DNA from: Halobacillus sp. A1
Lineage (GTDB): Bacteria; Bacillota; Bacilli; Bacillales; Halobacillaceae
DNA: 41,813 nucleotides
NCBI RefSeq assembly: GCF_024189295.1
Contig: NZ_JAIZEN010000023.1
Span: 1-41,813 of the forward strand
Reading direction: 5' to 3'
In this document: one piece after another, positions 1 through 7,415 of the stretch
How the letters are laid out: every line of letters starts with the position of its first letter
Position numbering within the stretch: position 1 is the first letter of the stretch
Position numbers and translations under genes: made by a program
The notes under the pieces: model-generated
Database searches by the model: none
What the model was told of the DNA's origin: nothing
What the model saw: only the letters and a program-made list of their open reading frames with translations

Positions 1-108
1 TATCGCCACAGTCGGCTTAGATGAATGGTGAAATCAATATCAGAATGGTTCAGGGATTTTAAAAAAAGTAATAAGATCCCCTTTATTTAGTGCGGCCTTA
101 AAGCAGTA

Positions 109-136
109 TTTATTTTCAGGGTAGCCTGAAAATAAA
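109..136. promoter_or_regulatory. Perfect 12-bp stem-loop just upstream of the HAD gene
   Basis: The arms TTTATTTTCAGG (109-120) and CCTGAAAATAAA (125-136) are exact inverted complements around a 4-base loop GTAG. The structure ends eight bases before the ribosome binding site of the next gene and has no T-tract, so it is not an ordinary terminator. It could be a protein operator or a 5'-UTR hairpin affecting translation of the HAD gene. The structure is seen directly; its role is inferred. Confidence 0.6.
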
Positions 137-155
137 GCCAATCGGGGGAATTAAC

Positions 156-830
156 ATTATTAAAGCCGTTATTTTTGATTTAGATGGGACTTTATTGAAC
201 CGAGATGAATCAGTAAAATTTTTTATAGCCGGACAATACGAGCGATTGAATGAGTCACTGAATCATATACCGAAAGAAGAGTACATACGAAGGTTTATTG
301 AACTGGATCATCATGGATATGTGTGGAAGGACAAGGTGTATAAACAATTAATACATGATTTTTCTATTCAGGGAACGACGTGGGAGGAATTACTAGAGGA
401 TTATTTAACTTACTTCAAGGAAAACTGCGTACCGTTCCCAAAACTCTTAGAAACGCTGGAGAAATTGAAACAAGATAACTTTCTTATTGGGATGATATCT
501 AATGGAAAAGGTCAATTCCAAATGGATAACGTAAAGGCTTTGGAAATTGACCGCAACCTAGATTCTATTCTTATATCTGATTGGGAAGGAGTAAAAAAAC
601 CTGATCCAATCATTTTTAAGAGAGCATCTGAAAGGCTGAAGGTGTATCCGGAAGAGTGTGTATTTATAGGGGATCATCCAGAGAAAGATGTGAAGGCAGC
701 TAAAGACGTTGGAATGATAGGTATTTGGAAAAGGGACCATCAATGGAATGCAGTAGAAGCAGACTATGTTATAGACGAATTAGATGAAATACATAAAATA
801 ATTCAACAGTTAAATTCTGATGGTTGTTAA
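156..830 (+). CDS. HAD-superfamily hydrolase (phosphatase), apparent ATT start
   Basis: A cytosolic HAD phosphatase of the beta-phosphoglucomutase/Gph type, about 224 residues; the substrate cannot be told. All four HAD motifs are visible: FDLDGT near residues 7-12 (nucleophile and acid Asp), SNG in motif II, the Lys of KKPDP in motif III and GDHPEKD in motif IV. The first in-frame ATG/GTG/TTG is the TTG at 195, which would cut off the catalytic DxD motif. The reading frame is open upstream and GGGGGA at 144-149 sits six bases before ATT at 156, giving the family-typical start M-I-K-A-V-I-F-D. I therefore place the start at ATT 156. AUU starts are rare but known (infC). A sequencing or mutational change of an ATG is the alternative. 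Monocistronic. Confidence 0.85.
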   Translation: MIKAVIFDLDGTLLNRDESVKFFIAGQYERLNESLNHIPKEEYIRRFIELDHHGYVWKDKVYKQLIHDFSIQGTTWEELLEDYLTYFKENCVPFPKLLETLEKLKQDNFLIGMISNGKGQFQMDNVKALEIDRNLDSILISDWEGVKKPDPIIFKRASERLKVYPEECVFIGDHPEKDVKAAKDVGMIGIWKRDHQWNAVEADYVIDELDEIHKIIQQLNSDGC

Positions 831-971
831 TCTTGATACTATTGAGTTTCAAGTTAACAAGTTATACGTTCTAGCTTTTCTTTAATTTGGTCAGATTATT
901 TAGACTGTAGTATCGTCTGAAAGCCATTCATTAATTGCAATCAATCACTAATAAATATAAAGGGTGTTTAC

Positions 972-1172
972 ATGAAGATAATTGGATTTATTTTATTGCT
1001 AGTGTCAATAGGAGCAGCTTTTATAAACATAAATATCGCTGCTTTTATTTTTGGGTTTGGGATTTTCTTGTTCGGTTTGGAAAATTTTATCTCTAAGAAA
1101 AGAGGAACTTCTTATATCTATTTCGTATTTGGGTTATTGTTCATAGTCGGGACTTTAATTACAGGATTTTAA
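972..1172 (+). CDS. Small membrane protein, 66 aa
   Basis: Unrecognised. Nearly the whole chain is hydrophobic: a segment at residues 3-36, possibly two helices, a short basic loop with SKKRG near 43, and a last helix at 49-65. The ATG is preceded by AAAGGGTG at suitable distance, which supports translation. It lies alone between the HAD gene and another small orphan on the same strand. Bacilli carry many such short membrane proteins of unknown role; no function is proposed. Confidence 0.65.
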   Translation: MKIIGFILLLVSIGAAFININIAAFIFGFGIFLFGLENFISKKRGTSYIYFVFGLLFIVGTLITGF

Positions 1173-1259
1173 AGAGTAGGAGAATGGAATTTACGACAAG
1201 GATAGAAATCTAACCGGCAAAAAGGATGTAGATTTATTTTATAGAGTTGGGGTGATAGG

Positions 1260-1499
1260 ATGACACGATTTTATATGGCAGTGACGTATGATGTGTGTGA
1301 ACACAATAATCTATATGAAGATATGAACGAATATCCTTTAGATTTGACTGTTGATATAGATAATCAAATAAGGAAATTTGCAAAGAAAGATGTTGCACCT
1401 TTAGTAAAGCTTTATGAATCCGAGACAAGTGACTTTAATGAGTTAAGGTTGTACAAAGAATATAGATTTAAGGAATATGAGTGCAGTTGTAATCAATAG
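1260..1499 (+). CDS. Hypothetical protein, 79 aa
   Basis: Unrecognised, soluble and acidic, with aromatic residues scattered throughout and a CSC motif near the C-terminus. The ATG follows GGGGTGATAGG, a good ribosome binding site, and the frame ends just before a transcription terminator at 1532-1551. The reading frame is AT-rich like its neighbours. No motif suggests a function. Confidence 0.6.
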   Translation: MTRFYMAVTYDVCEHNNLYEDMNEYPLDLTVDIDNQIRKFAKKDVAPLVKLYESETSDFNELRLYKEYRFKEYECSCNQ

Positions 1500-1531
1500 T
1501 CCTTCTCTAACTATCTTGGGATTTAGTGAAA

Positions 1532-1551
1532 GAAGCCCATGTTAGGGCTTC
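1532..1551. terminator. Bidirectional terminator between convergent genes
   Basis: GAAGCCC and GGGCTTC pair around a six-base loop. The hairpin sits between the 79-aa gene on the plus strand and the SMR operon ending at 1584 on the minus strand. Both flanks are moderately T-rich in the respective direction, so it probably serves both transcripts. Confidence 0.65.
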
Positions 1552-1583
1552 TGATTTCTCTGGTACTTTTACAATCCCTAACA

Positions 1584-1928
1584 TTAGCTCGAGTTTTTTG
1601 CTGTATCTGCGTTCTCAGACATATTAAGCAGTAGAATTCCACCTATGACTAATATAACCCCGGAAATTTTAAAGAAGGTAAAAACCTCATCCCATACAAC
1701 AAAGCCAATGATCGCGGTCAGCACTGTTCCTAATCCTGCCCAAATGGCATAGGCTAAACTTAATGGAATAACTTTCAGACACAAGGATAAGCAAAAATAT
1801 GAAAACCCATAACCCGCCACAACCCCTGCAGATGGAAGTAAAACGGTAAATCCATCTGATATTTTGAGCATGGTCGTACCAAAAACTTCTCCTAAAATTG
1901 AAATAGCTAAATAAATGTAATACTTCAT
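1584..1928 (-). CDS. SMR-family multidrug efflux subunit, EbrB-like
   Basis: A proton-coupled small multidrug resistance transporter subunit, 114 aa with four membrane helices. The essential membrane Glu14 is present in ILGEVFGTTMLK, followed by the SMR hallmarks SDGF, YAIWAG-GTVLTA in helix 3 and a C-terminal GVILVIGGILLLN helix. The tail of about ten polar residues and the GEVFGTTMLK sequence resemble B. subtilis EbrB. It follows its partner with a 22-base gap and its own AGAGGT site. Paired SMR proteins act as heterodimers with opposite membrane topology, exporting cationic dyes and quaternary ammonium compounds; the actual substrate here is unknown. Confidence 0.85.
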   Translation of the reverse strand: MKYYIYLAISILGEVFGTTMLKISDGFTVLLPSAGVVAGYGFSYFCLSLCLKVIPLSLAYAIWAGLGTVLTAIIGFVVWDEVFTFFKISGVILVIGGILLLNMSENADTAKNSS

Positions 1929-1950
1929 ATGCCTACCTCTTTCACTAGAA

Positions 1951-2274
1951 TTAAAGGGTGCTCTCTATGTTCAGTAAAACTATGCCGCCGATAATTAAGA
2001 CTAACCCAAGAAGTTTTCCTGTATTAATATTCTCCTTGTAGATTGTAATACCAAGTAATGTAGTAAGTGCTGTTCCTGCTCCTGCCCAAATAGCGTAAGT
2101 CACTCCAATGGGCATTGCCCGTAATGTTAAAGATAAAGCATAGAAAGCCACACCAAAACTCACGACTACTCCTAAAGAAGGTAAGAGTATTTTGAAACCG
2201 TTTGACGCTTTAAGCATTGCATTCCCTATAACTTCACAAACAATGGCTATGGCTAATAGAAAATAAGCATTCAT
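1951..2274 (-). CDS. SMR-family multidrug efflux subunit, EbrA-like
   Basis: First gene of the paired SMR operon, 107 aa and four membrane helices. Glu14 lies in IVCEVIGNAMLK; SNGF and TYAIWAGAGTALTT follow as in EbrA/QacE-type proteins. The start ATG has an excellent GGGAGGAG site. A perfect palindrome, AGGGTATACCCT, lies about 32 bases upstream and is the obvious candidate operator. Assignment of A versus B is by resemblance only; the pair together is the safe call. Confidence 0.85.
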   Translation of the reverse strand: MNAYFLLAIAIVCEVIGNAMLKASNGFKILLPSLGVVVSFGVAFYALSLTLRAMPIGVTYAIWAGAGTALTTLLGITIYKENINTGKLLGLVLIIGGIVLLNIESTL

Positions 2275-2305
2275 AGTTACTCCTCCCTTTTTATTAATTC
2301 CAATA

Positions 2306-2317
2306 AGGGTATACCCT
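2306..2317. promoter_or_regulatory. Perfect 12-bp palindrome, candidate operator for the SMR operon
   Basis: AGGGTATACCCT is its own reverse complement and lies between the SMR operon start and the upstream terminator. No regulator gene is adjacent, so the binding protein is unknown. The placement 32 bases before the start codon suits a repressor site near the transcription start. Confidence 0.45.
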
Positions 2318-2388
2318 CTTTATTTAACTTTATGGGGAAGGCGCAAGAAATTATATAAAAAGTAACTTTTTTATTTACGTAAAAGAAT

Positions 2389-2444
2389 AAAATGTACCCT
2401 ATAGAGTAGATTCTTTAAAGCTTCTACTCTACAGGGTGCATTTT
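2389..2444 (-). terminator. Long-stem terminator of the oxidoreductase operon
   Basis: Two 22-base arms (2389-2410 and 2423-2444) pair with only two G-T type mismatches around a 12-base loop that itself contains CTTTAAAG. Read on the minus strand, the stem is followed by ATTTTATTCTTTT. It lies downstream of the Gfo/Idh/MocA gene that ends at 2557, and it insulates the SMR operon from it. Confidence 0.7.
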
Positions 2445-2556
2445 GAAAGACTCTCTTATTTTAAGCTGCTTTATCGAAAGAACCTCCGTCATTTTACAGA
2501 AGAATAGAACAATCCTCCTCTTTGGAGTGTCATTTCATTCTTGTGCCTGCTGTTAT

Positions 2557-3609
2557 TTATCCTCCGTTTATATTTACAGCTTCTCCCGTTTTTGCTGACT
2601 CGTAAAGAGCCTGGATAATTTGTTGGATGAGCACTCCTTCTAATGGAGTGCTTAATGGCTGTTTGTCATGGAGAATACATTCGATAAAATCGTGAACGAG
2701 GGATTCGTGCACATTTCGTTCTTCTACATAAGCAGGGGTGGTGTCCACCAGTGTGTCGTATTTTTCCTGATATATTTTTAATGGGAAAAGGTCTGCGCCG
2801 CCGCGATCACCCATAATGGACACTTTTTTACTGCTCAGCGTCTCTACGTTCGCGGCAAAAGTAGATTCGAACATAAGAGAAGATCCATTTTCAAACGTAA
2901 TCATTCCTCTAGCCATATCTTCTACCGAAAAGTTCTCATAATCCCACTCGCCCATTAATCCTACTCCAGCGCGCTGGCCGATCTTTTGATAAGTAGCCCC
3001 TAAGACGGTTTTAGGTCTCGGATATCCCATTAAATATAAGGCTGTGTCCAGCATATGAACACCATTATCGATCAGCGTTCCTCCGCCCTGGAGTTCTTTA
3101 TTCGTGAATACACCCCAGCCTGGAATTCCTCTTCTTCGGTTGTAGTGCGTTTGGGCTGCATAAATCTCCCCTAACTCACGGCCGTCGATGTATTTCTTTA
3201 ACGTCTCTACCTCGGGTTGGAAACGGAAATGAAACCCATAGGTTAAGATCTTTCCCGCTTTTTCTGCTTCTAAAGCCATCTTCTCTGCTTCCTTCACCGT
3301 CATAGCCGGCGGCTTTTCACAGAGCACATGGCACCCGGCCTGCAGAGCGGCAATCGCTTGGGAGGCGTGAAATTTATTCGGGGTGCAAATGCTTACGGCA
3401 TCAAGTTCCATTTCCTGAAGCATTTGTTGTTCATCTTCATAGGCGTAAGGGATGGAAAACTGCTCTGCACATTGAACGGCTTTATCTCTATTGTGGTTAG
3501 ATACAGAAACGACTTGAACGTCCTGCCCATAACTTTGGTAACTCGGAATATGGGCACCTCTGGCGATTTCGCCTGCTCCAATAATTCCAATGCGAATGGG
3601 GTGTGACAT
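2557..3609 (-). CDS. Gfo/Idh/MocA-family oxidoreductase (second gene of operon)
   Basis: NAD(P)-dependent dehydrogenase acting on a sugar, inositol or related cyclic substrate. The N-terminal Rossmann motif GIIGAGEIARGAHIPSY is followed by CTPNKFH and the family's catalytic-region CEKPPA; the C-terminal substrate domain includes GGGTLIDNGVHMLD. About 350 aa, normal for the family. An ATG six codons earlier exists, but the sequence AGGAGGA lies between it and the ATG at 3609, so I start at 3609 (M-S-H-P-I-R). It begins 24 bases after its upstream neighbour's stop. Substrate not predictable. Confidence 0.85.
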   Translation of the reverse strand: MSHPIRIGIIGAGEIARGAHIPSYQSYGQDVQVVSVSNHNRDKAVQCAEQFSIPYAYEDEQQMLQEMELDAVSICTPNKFHASQAIAALQAGCHVLCEKPPAMTVKEAEKMALEAEKAGKILTYGFHFRFQPEVETLKKYIDGRELGEIYAAQTHYNRRRGIPGWGVFTNKELQGGGTLIDNGVHMLDTALYLMGYPRPKTVLGATYQKIGQRAGVGLMGEWDYENFSVEDMARGMITFENGSSLMFESTFAANVETLSSKKVSIMGDRGGADLFPLKIYQEKYDTLVDTTPAYVEERNVHESLVHDFIECILHDKQPLSTPLEGVLIQQIIQALYESAKTGEAVNINGG

Positions 3610-3632
3610 GGAACTCCTCCTATTCATCGTTT

Positions 3633-4619
3633 CTATACTTGTTTTTGATAGTAGTCTTTTACCAGCTCGTCCATCACTCGATTTGTACGTAAAGCAGTCT
3701 CGCCCGTACTTGGGGAGCTCCCTTTACCAATAAGTTCATTTACAATCTCCTGAATGAGATGCTTTTGAATATGTTTAGGGCGTTCGATCATAAATGATTG
3801 GGTTTCTGATTCTTTGATAAGTGTCACTGGTTTTTCATCAAAGGAGGAAAAAATGATTTCCCCTTTTGAGCCCACGATTCGATTGGTATCCTCATGTTTG
3901 TAAGAAGAAAAATTCCATACGCCATTTCCGATCACACCGCTTTCGAAAAGGAAGGTTCCGCTTACAATATCCTCTGCCGGGTAGCCTTTTGCTTGATTGG
4001 CTGCGATACCTTTCGCTTCTTTCACAGGCCCGAGTAAATAATCAAACAAATCCAATGTATGAGAGGCTACATCATAAAACAGGCCTCCGCCGCTTATGTC
4101 AGGCTGTACTCTCCAGGGGAGGTTATCGTTCTCATCTTTCTCTACTAATTTTTGGGTCTGCTGGATGGAAACAAAACGAATATCACCGATCTCATTATTG
4201 TCGAGAAGTTCTTTTACTTTCAAAAATCGAGGCAGAGAGCGTCTGTAAAAGGCTACATATAAAGGAACTTGCTGTTGGCTGCAAGCTTCGACCATTTCCT
4301 TGCATTCTTCGACATTCATAGCCATGGGTTTTTCAACATATACAGGCTTTCCTGCTTCAGCTGCCTTCAGGGTGTACTCTTTATGAGAAGATGGAGGAGT
4401 GGCGATATAAACAGCATCCACTTCAGGGTCGTTGATTAAATCTTCCGCTTGATCATACCACTTCGGGACACCATGACGTTCGGCGTAGTCCTTCGCCAGG
4501 TCCCCGTTCCGCCTCATAACCGCTGTCAATGAGCTGTTTTCTGCTAAATTGAATGCGGGTCCGCTTTTAACTTCAGTGACATCACCGCATCCGATGATTC
4601 CCCATCTCACATTTTTCAT
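3633..4619 (-). CDS. Gfo/Idh/MocA-family oxidoreductase (first gene of operon)
   Basis: A 328-aa NAD(P)-dependent oxidoreductase, distantly related to its downstream neighbour. Rossmann motif WGIIGCGDVTEVKSGP, then ATPPSSH, then VEKPMA with the conserved Lys, and GGGLFYDVASHTLDL with the probable catalytic His. The start ATG has AAAAAGGAGACT upstream. Two such enzymes in one operon usually act in successive steps of sugar or inositol metabolism; no transporter or regulator lies beside them to name the substrate. Confidence 0.85.
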   Translation of the reverse strand: MKNVRWGIIGCGDVTEVKSGPAFNLAENSSLTAVMRRNGDLAKDYAERHGVPKWYDQAEDLINDPEVDAVYIATPPSSHKEYTLKAAEAGKPVYVEKPMAMNVEECKEMVEACSQQQVPLYVAFYRRSLPRFLKVKELLDNNEIGDIRFVSIQQTQKLVEKDENDNLPWRVQPDISGGGLFYDVASHTLDLFDYLLGPVKEAKGIAANQAKGYPAEDIVSGTFLFESGVIGNGVWNFSSYKHEDTNRIVGSKGEIIFSSFDEKPVTLIKESETQSFMIERPKHIQKHLIQEIVNELIGKGSSPSTGETALRTNRVMDELVKDYYQKQV

Positions 4620-4964
4620 TGTTTAGTCTCCTTTTTCCTGGAATATAGTATTTCTTTTTCACTCTATCATCTTTTATAAAACCCATTATTTAATGGCCTG
4701 ATCAGTTATTCTACGAATTTATCCACTTGAACGATGTAAGGTCTGGAAGGCAATGGTGAAGAGTTGTAGTGAGACTCGCCCCCATTATATCAGGACAGGC
4801 AGTTGTTTCGTTAGCGGTCATGTAGAGTACTGTAACCACTTTCCTTTTTATTCCTTTTATTGTGATAAGATAAGGTTAATAGAAGGTATAAATAGATACA
4901 TATGGACCATGAGTCTTTAAGACAGTTGACTATAGCTTAATGTGCTAACTGAGGGGGGATAAAA
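4620..4964. other. Divergent intergenic region, 345 bp
   Basis: Separates the minus-strand oxidoreductase operon from a plus-strand membrane-protein gene, so it must hold two promoters. I could not find a clear sigma-A promoter for either. A short dyad, CCATTA-TT-TAATGG at 4683-4696, is the only obvious structure and may be an operator for the oxidoreductase operon. No reading frame with a ribosome binding site was seen. Confidence 0.4.
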
Positions 4965-5219
4965 GTGGTTATTAAGGTAGTACTTCTAACTCTTGTTCTT
5001 GTACAAATCATATATTTACTGATAAAGGTTAAAAACAGTAAAGAAAAGAAACATTACATACCTGCCTTGCTCGTAAGTGTTATTACTGGCTGGTCTATTT
5101 ATAAAAGCTTTACTATGTATGGATTTGCAGCTGTTTACACGATTATTTTTTCTGCTTTTGGGTTACTTGTTTTATTTGTCTTTACAAAACACCCTCCATT
5201 TTTAAAAGAAAAAAATTGA
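4965..5219 (+). CDS. Small membrane protein, 84 aa, GTG start
   Basis: Unrecognised. Three hydrophobic segments, at about residues 4-20, 32-48 and 53-75, with a basic cytoplasmic loop KVKNSKEKKHY between the first two. GTG at 4965 follows GAGGGGGGAT at good spacing. Ends in a short charged tail. A short dispersed repeat begins five bases after the stop. Confidence 0.6.
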   Translation: MVIKVVLLTLVLVQIIYLLIKVKNSKEKKHYIPALLVSVITGWSIYKSFTMYGFAAVYTIIFSAFGLLVLFVFTKHPPFLKEKN

Positions 5220-5223
5220 TGGC

Positions 5224-5263
5224 ATCTTAAAATCTAGTCTGGGGCTGACTTTGAATAGTGATA
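5224..5263. repeat. Copy of a short dispersed intergenic repeat
   Basis: ATCTTAAAATCTAGTCT followed by GGGGCTGACTTTGAATAGTG. The same two blocks recur at 12894-12933 and in related form at five or six other intergenic sites in the window. Confidence 0.5.
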
Positions 5264-5344
5264 CAGCCCTATTGAGCCTATGGAGCAGATGTGTGAAAGA
5301 AAAGAATCTTTTAAGCAGAACACCAAGTAATGGGAGGTGTACAT

Positions 5345-5983
5345 GTGAAAGGAAACTATCAGTTTAAGAATATTATTCAAACAGAAGAAGAATTACGCTC
5401 AATGATTGGTTTTCCTAGTGAGCTGGTTCATAACAAAGTAATTACATATCTTGATAACCATTGTGCACAATTTATTTCTAAATCTCCATTTTTGGTTATT
5501 TCAACTTCAGATGAGTATGGCTTTTGTGATGTTTCTCCAAGAGGGGATATGACAGGATTTGTACAAGTTCTAAGTGAAAAGCAGTTAGTCATACCTGAAA
5601 GGCCTGGAAATAAACGAATAGATACTATGCGTAATATTTTATCCAATCCAAGAATAGGTCTTCTCTTTTTTATCCCCGGCTTAGGTGAGACATTGAGGAT
5701 TAATGGAAAAGCGGCTTTGGTCACAGACGATGAGCTGCTTGAAAGCATGGCGTTTAAAGGGAAAAAACCTCTCGTGGGTATCGGGGTTGAGGTAGAAGAA
5801 TGCTTTATTCATTGTGCTAAAGCCTTCAAACGTTCGGGGTTATGGGAACCTGATTCCTGGCCGCAACAGACCATACTGCCGTCGGCCGCCAAAATAATAT
5901 TTGAACATGCCAAACTACCCAATATGAGTGTTGACTCCATCCAGAAAAGGCTGGAAGAAGGGTATTCCAAAAGACTGTATTAG
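5345..5983 (+). CDS. Pyridoxamine 5'-phosphate oxidase-family flavoprotein
   Basis: A split-barrel FMN/F420-binding protein, 212 aa. The core SPFLVISTSDEYGFCDVSPRGD and the downstream IPERPGNKRIDTMRNILSNPRIGLLFFIPG match the PNPOx-like group annotated as MSMEG_1061 family. These bind flavin and probably reduce small organic substrates; the reaction is unknown. An ATG at 5330 precedes, but the strong GGGAGGTG lies just after it, so GTG 5345 (M-K-G-N-Y) is the start. Monocistronic. Confidence 0.8.
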   Translation: MKGNYQFKNIIQTEEELRSMIGFPSELVHNKVITYLDNHCAQFISKSPFLVISTSDEYGFCDVSPRGDMTGFVQVLSEKQLVIPERPGNKRIDTMRNILSNPRIGLLFFIPGLGETLRINGKAALVTDDELLESMAFKGKKPLVGIGVEVEECFIHCAKAFKRSGLWEPDSWPQQTILPSAAKIIFEHAKLPNMSVDSIQKRLEEGYSKRLY

Positions 5984-6089
5984 TTGTTTCGAAAACGTGT
6001 GGAAAACCTATCGAAAATTTTCAGCGCTTGTGTTAATTTTCCAAATCCTGTGCTACCATAATTGTACTCTTTAGGTGAGGTGAGTATAG

Positions 6090-6800
6090 ATGAGCAGAGT
6101 TGAGAAGAGAACAAAGTTAGACTTGGAAAAGGTTATTTTTATTGGGAGAACGTACGAAGAATATATGGACATGTTTTTATTGTCAGAAGAAGAGTTGAAA
6201 GGCAGACAAATCCTGGACTGTCCATCAGGAGCATGCTCCTTTACCGCGGAAGGTCGCTTAAGAGGGCTGAATATTACTGCATGTGATATCGCATATGATC
6301 ATTGTGCAGACGATCTAAGAGCGAAAGGGCAAGATGACATTCAACATGCCATGACGCATATGGAGAAGGCAAAAAGTAATTACGTTTGGGATAATTTTGA
6401 GGATATTGATCAGTTAAAGAAACATCGGGAAAAAGCGTTACTTACTTGCACGCAAGATATGAAAAAGAATAGTGAGCGTTATATGCCTGTTGAATTACCA
6501 TCGCTTTTATTTAATGATAACGAGTTTGATATCCTTTTGTCGGCACACTTCTTATTCACGTATGCCGACCGTTTAGATTTGCAGTTCCACTTAGACACTC
6601 TTAATGAAATGCTCAGAGTAACAAAAGAAGAGTTAAGGCTTTTTCCTTTGGTGGATCTAGAAGGAAATAGATACGAGCATTTGGATCGTGTCATACACTA
6701 TTTAAAGGATCATGGGTATGCAGTCAAAGAAGTAAAGGTTCCCTATGAGTTTCAAAAAGGTGCAGATTCTATGCTGCGGGTGAATAAAAATCATCTTTAA
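6090..6800 (+). CDS. SAM-dependent methyltransferase-like protein
   Basis: A 236-aa class I methyltransferase fold protein. The sequence ILDCPSGACSFTAEGRLRGLNITACDIAYD gives motif I (DCPSGACSF) and the acidic end of strand 2 (CDIAYD), NEFDILLSAHFLFTY fits motif IV, and NEMLRVTKEELRLFPL fits the motif after it. It keeps a long helical insertion between the halves. Known relatives are annotated only as SAM-dependent methyltransferases, so the substrate is unknown. The start follows TGAGGTGAG. Monocistronic. Confidence 0.75.
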   Translation: MSRVEKRTKLDLEKVIFIGRTYEEYMDMFLLSEEELKGRQILDCPSGACSFTAEGRLRGLNITACDIAYDHCADDLRAKGQDDIQHAMTHMEKAKSNYVWDNFEDIDQLKKHREKALLTCTQDMKKNSERYMPVELPSLLFNDNEFDILLSAHFLFTYADRLDLQFHLDTLNEMLRVTKEELRLFPLVDLEGNRYEHLDRVIHYLKDHGYAVKEVKVPYEFQKGADSMLRVNKNHL

Positions 6801-6867
6801 TAATCAAAGAATTTATTGACGGTCAGGCAGATATTTTGCATTTTTGTGATTTTTTTGAAAGTTAGGC

Positions 6868-6896
6868 TTTACTTTAACGAAAGCTTCTTATATAAT
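6868..6896 (+). promoter_or_regulatory. Sigma-A promoter of the leader/YrzI unit
   Basis: TTTACT at 6868-6873 and a perfect TATAAT at 6891-6896 are separated by 17 bases. It stands about 45 bases before a 22-codon leader ORF and is the only good promoter in front of the tandem terminators and YrzI micro-genes. Confidence 0.65.
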
Positions 6897-6940
6897 TTCC
6901 AGTGAAAGATAAAAATTACCAGAAAGCGAGGTCGAAACCA

Positions 6941-7009
6941 ATGATGAAAACATCAACTTACAACCAAACTGTACAACTAAATCGACCTGCGCTATGTATT
7001 AGACCCTAA
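6941..7009 (+). CDS. Leader peptide, 22 codons
   Basis: A short reading frame beginning ATGATG, with GCGAGGT eight bases upstream, encodes a peptide ending LNRPALCIRP before TAA. It lies between the promoter at 6868-6896 and three consecutive intrinsic terminators, the classical position of a regulatory leader peptide. The Arg-Pro end and the Pro-stop context could favour slow termination or ribosome pausing; that is inference. I cannot assign it to a named leader family. A stalled ribosome here would cover the sequence just before the first terminator hairpin (left arm 30 bases downstream). Confidence 0.6.
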   Translation: MMKTSTYNQTVQLNRPALCIRP

Positions 7010-7038
7010 AACATTTTTTCTGAAAATAGGTTCATAAC

Positions 7039-7077
7039 AGCCGCAGGTGATGCATATTGTATTCCTGTGGCTTTTTT
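7039..7077 (+). terminator. First of three tandem intrinsic terminators
   Basis: AGCCGCAGG and CCTGTGGCT pair (one G-U) around a 16-base loop, followed by six T. It begins 30 bases after the leader-peptide stop, as expected of an attenuator. Confidence 0.75.
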
Positions 7078-7110
7078 GCGCCTTCCATAAATGGAGTGTG
7101 TTTAAAGCAG

Positions 7111-7136
7111 AGCTGCAGGATACCTGTAGCTTTTTT
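7111..7136 (+). terminator. Second tandem intrinsic terminator
   Basis: AGCTGCAGG, three-base loop, CCTGTAGCT (one G-U) and six T. Its upstream flank TCCATAAATGGAG and the following AAGCAGAG are repeated before the third hairpin, so hairpins two and three are a diverged tandem duplication of about 57 bases. Confidence 0.8.
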
Positions 7137-7167
7137 GACCCCTCCATAAACGGAGAGACTCAAGCAG

Positions 7168-7192
7168 AGCCACAGGATCCCTGTGGCTTTTT
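7168..7192 (+). terminator. Third tandem intrinsic terminator
   Basis: AGCCACAGG, loop ATC, CCTGTGGCT: a perfect 9-bp stem with five T. Its arms are nearly identical to those of the first two hairpins, so alternative pairings between arms of different hairpins are possible. The first YrzI-like gene starts 69 bases further on. Confidence 0.85.
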
Positions 7193-7260
7193 CTTATGGA
7201 ATCAAAGGGTAATTTTACTCTTTTGATATAAATTTACGATTTTTAAGGAGGTGAGCAACA

Positions 7261-7398
7261 ATGACCATGCAATTCTTAATTTTTACAATTCGTATCAACC
7301 GGCGTAAAGAGCAAAAGTATGCTCCAATTCCCGGTTACCGACCGAGTGCTCAAGATCGATGCCTTGACCGGAAAGCAATGACCAAAAATCTTATCTAA
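7261..7398 (+). CDS. YrzI-family small protein (first copy), 45 aa
   Basis: The N-terminus MTMQFLIFTIRINRRKEQ, a hydrophobic beta-like stretch ending in alternating I/T/R followed by a basic region, is the signature of the Bacillus YrzI small-protein family (Pfam Bac_small_yrzI). The rest is short, basic and polar. It has an almost perfect ribosome binding site, TAAGGAGGTGA, seven bases before the ATG. It is the first of three closely packed micro-genes downstream of the tandem terminators. YrzI peptides have no firm biochemical function; over-expression toxicity has been reported for peptides of the B. subtilis yrzI operon (from memory). Confidence 0.75.
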   Translation: MTMQFLIFTIRINRRKEQKYAPIPGYRPSAQDRCLDRKAMTKNLI

Positions 7399-7415
7399 GA
7401 AAGGGAGTGTCAACG

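Noticed and set aside
2-31. Possible C-terminus of a plus-strand gene (IATVGLDEW then TGA)
   Set aside because: Only nine codons are visible at the window edge; other frames also end nearby, so it cannot be supported as a gene.
3866-4321. Plus-strand frame of 151 codons
   Set aside because: Antisense to a clear Gfo/Idh/MocA gene.
7010-7200. Riboswitch or T-box before the YrzI genes
   Set aside because: No T-box sequence or known riboswitch core was seen; the region is explained by a leader ORF and tandem terminators.
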